Positions 63,903 to 64,000 of a stretch of 64,000 nucleotides of DNA are shown piece after piece. A model generated the notes under the pieces. It did not search any database, was not told the origin of the DNA, and saw nothing but the letters and a program-made list of their open reading frames with translations. Each line of letters begins with the position of its first letter. Positions within the stretch are counted from its first letter, which is position 1. The position numbers were made by a program, and so were the translations under genes. Origin of the DNA: Rhodoplanes sp. (GTDB lineage: Bacteria; Pseudomonadota; Alphaproteobacteria; Rhizobiales; Xanthobacteraceae); assembly GCF_013377085.1 (NCBI RefSeq), contig NZ_JACAAX010000032.1:1-64000 (forward strand). Direction: 5' to 3'.

Positions 63903-64000
63903 TCGCCCGAGACTGGCACAGCTCGGGAGAGTGCTCGTCCCCGGGCGTGCGGGGAACGCCGCACATAGCGCTTCGCGCCAACGTGACCGACCGCAAGGAC

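Overview
The window looks like chromosomal DNA from a high-GC purple non-sulfur alphaproteobacterium, probably Hyphomicrobiales (Rhodoplanes or Rhodopseudomonas-like; the genus is inference). The grounds are a light-harvesting pucBA pair, a complete red-type Calvin-cycle cluster (cbbR | cbbLSXFPT plus a HAD phosphatase), a badI homologue of anaerobic benzoate degradation, a BLUF photoreceptor, two branched-chain/aromatic ABC (liv-type) operons and many Rhizobiales-style palindromic intergenic repeats.

Layout. 0-7.5 kb: a chemoreceptor with a secreted Cache protein, a polysaccharide deacetylase, badI, a P1-peptidase/LOG pair and ccdA. 7.5-9.2 kb: a PpsR/CrtJ-type palindrome over a promoter, then pucB and pucA of the Phaeospirillum molischianum LH2 type, closed by a strong terminator. 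9.2-15.4 kb: a liv operon on the minus strand (livH-livM-livG-livF-DUF6867-livK). 15.9-22.8 kb: assorted single genes (Gln-rich disordered protein, AraC regulator, BLUF protein, PcaD-like hydrolase, CoxG-like protein, alpha/beta hydrolase, MBL hydrolase). 23-36.4 kb: a plus-strand catabolic block with two amidases, a LysR regulator, HyuA/HyuB, a cyanuric-acid/barbiturate-type ring-opening amidohydrolase, an ABC importer and an M24 hydrolase. Together these look like uptake and stepwise hydrolysis of a cyclic amide or ureide.

36.5-45.6 kb: a phytase-like secreted protein, then a second liv-type operon (minus strand) in which LivM is fused to LivG and LivF is fused to an aldehyde dehydrogenase, with a divergent AraC regulator. 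45.6-55.5 kb: a cNMP-binding protein and the cbb cluster. CbbR would act at twin TCA-N7-TGA sites in front of cbbL, and repeat elements lie between most cbb genes. 55.5-61.7 kb: an F420-reductase-like/ABM pair, a LysR regulator, an orphan substrate-binding protein and metNIQ behind a SAM-II-type riboswitch. 62.0-64 kb: tRNA-Gln(CTG), used as the attachment site of a genomic island that begins with a nonsense-interrupted tyrosine integrase and a serine recombinase.

A striking window-wide feature is several families of roughly 70-140 bp palindromic repeats. Two copies have become protein-coding: the linker of the LivM-LivG fusion and the C-terminal tail of HyuA. All family and function assignments come from reading the sequence and from memory of the families; no searches were run.
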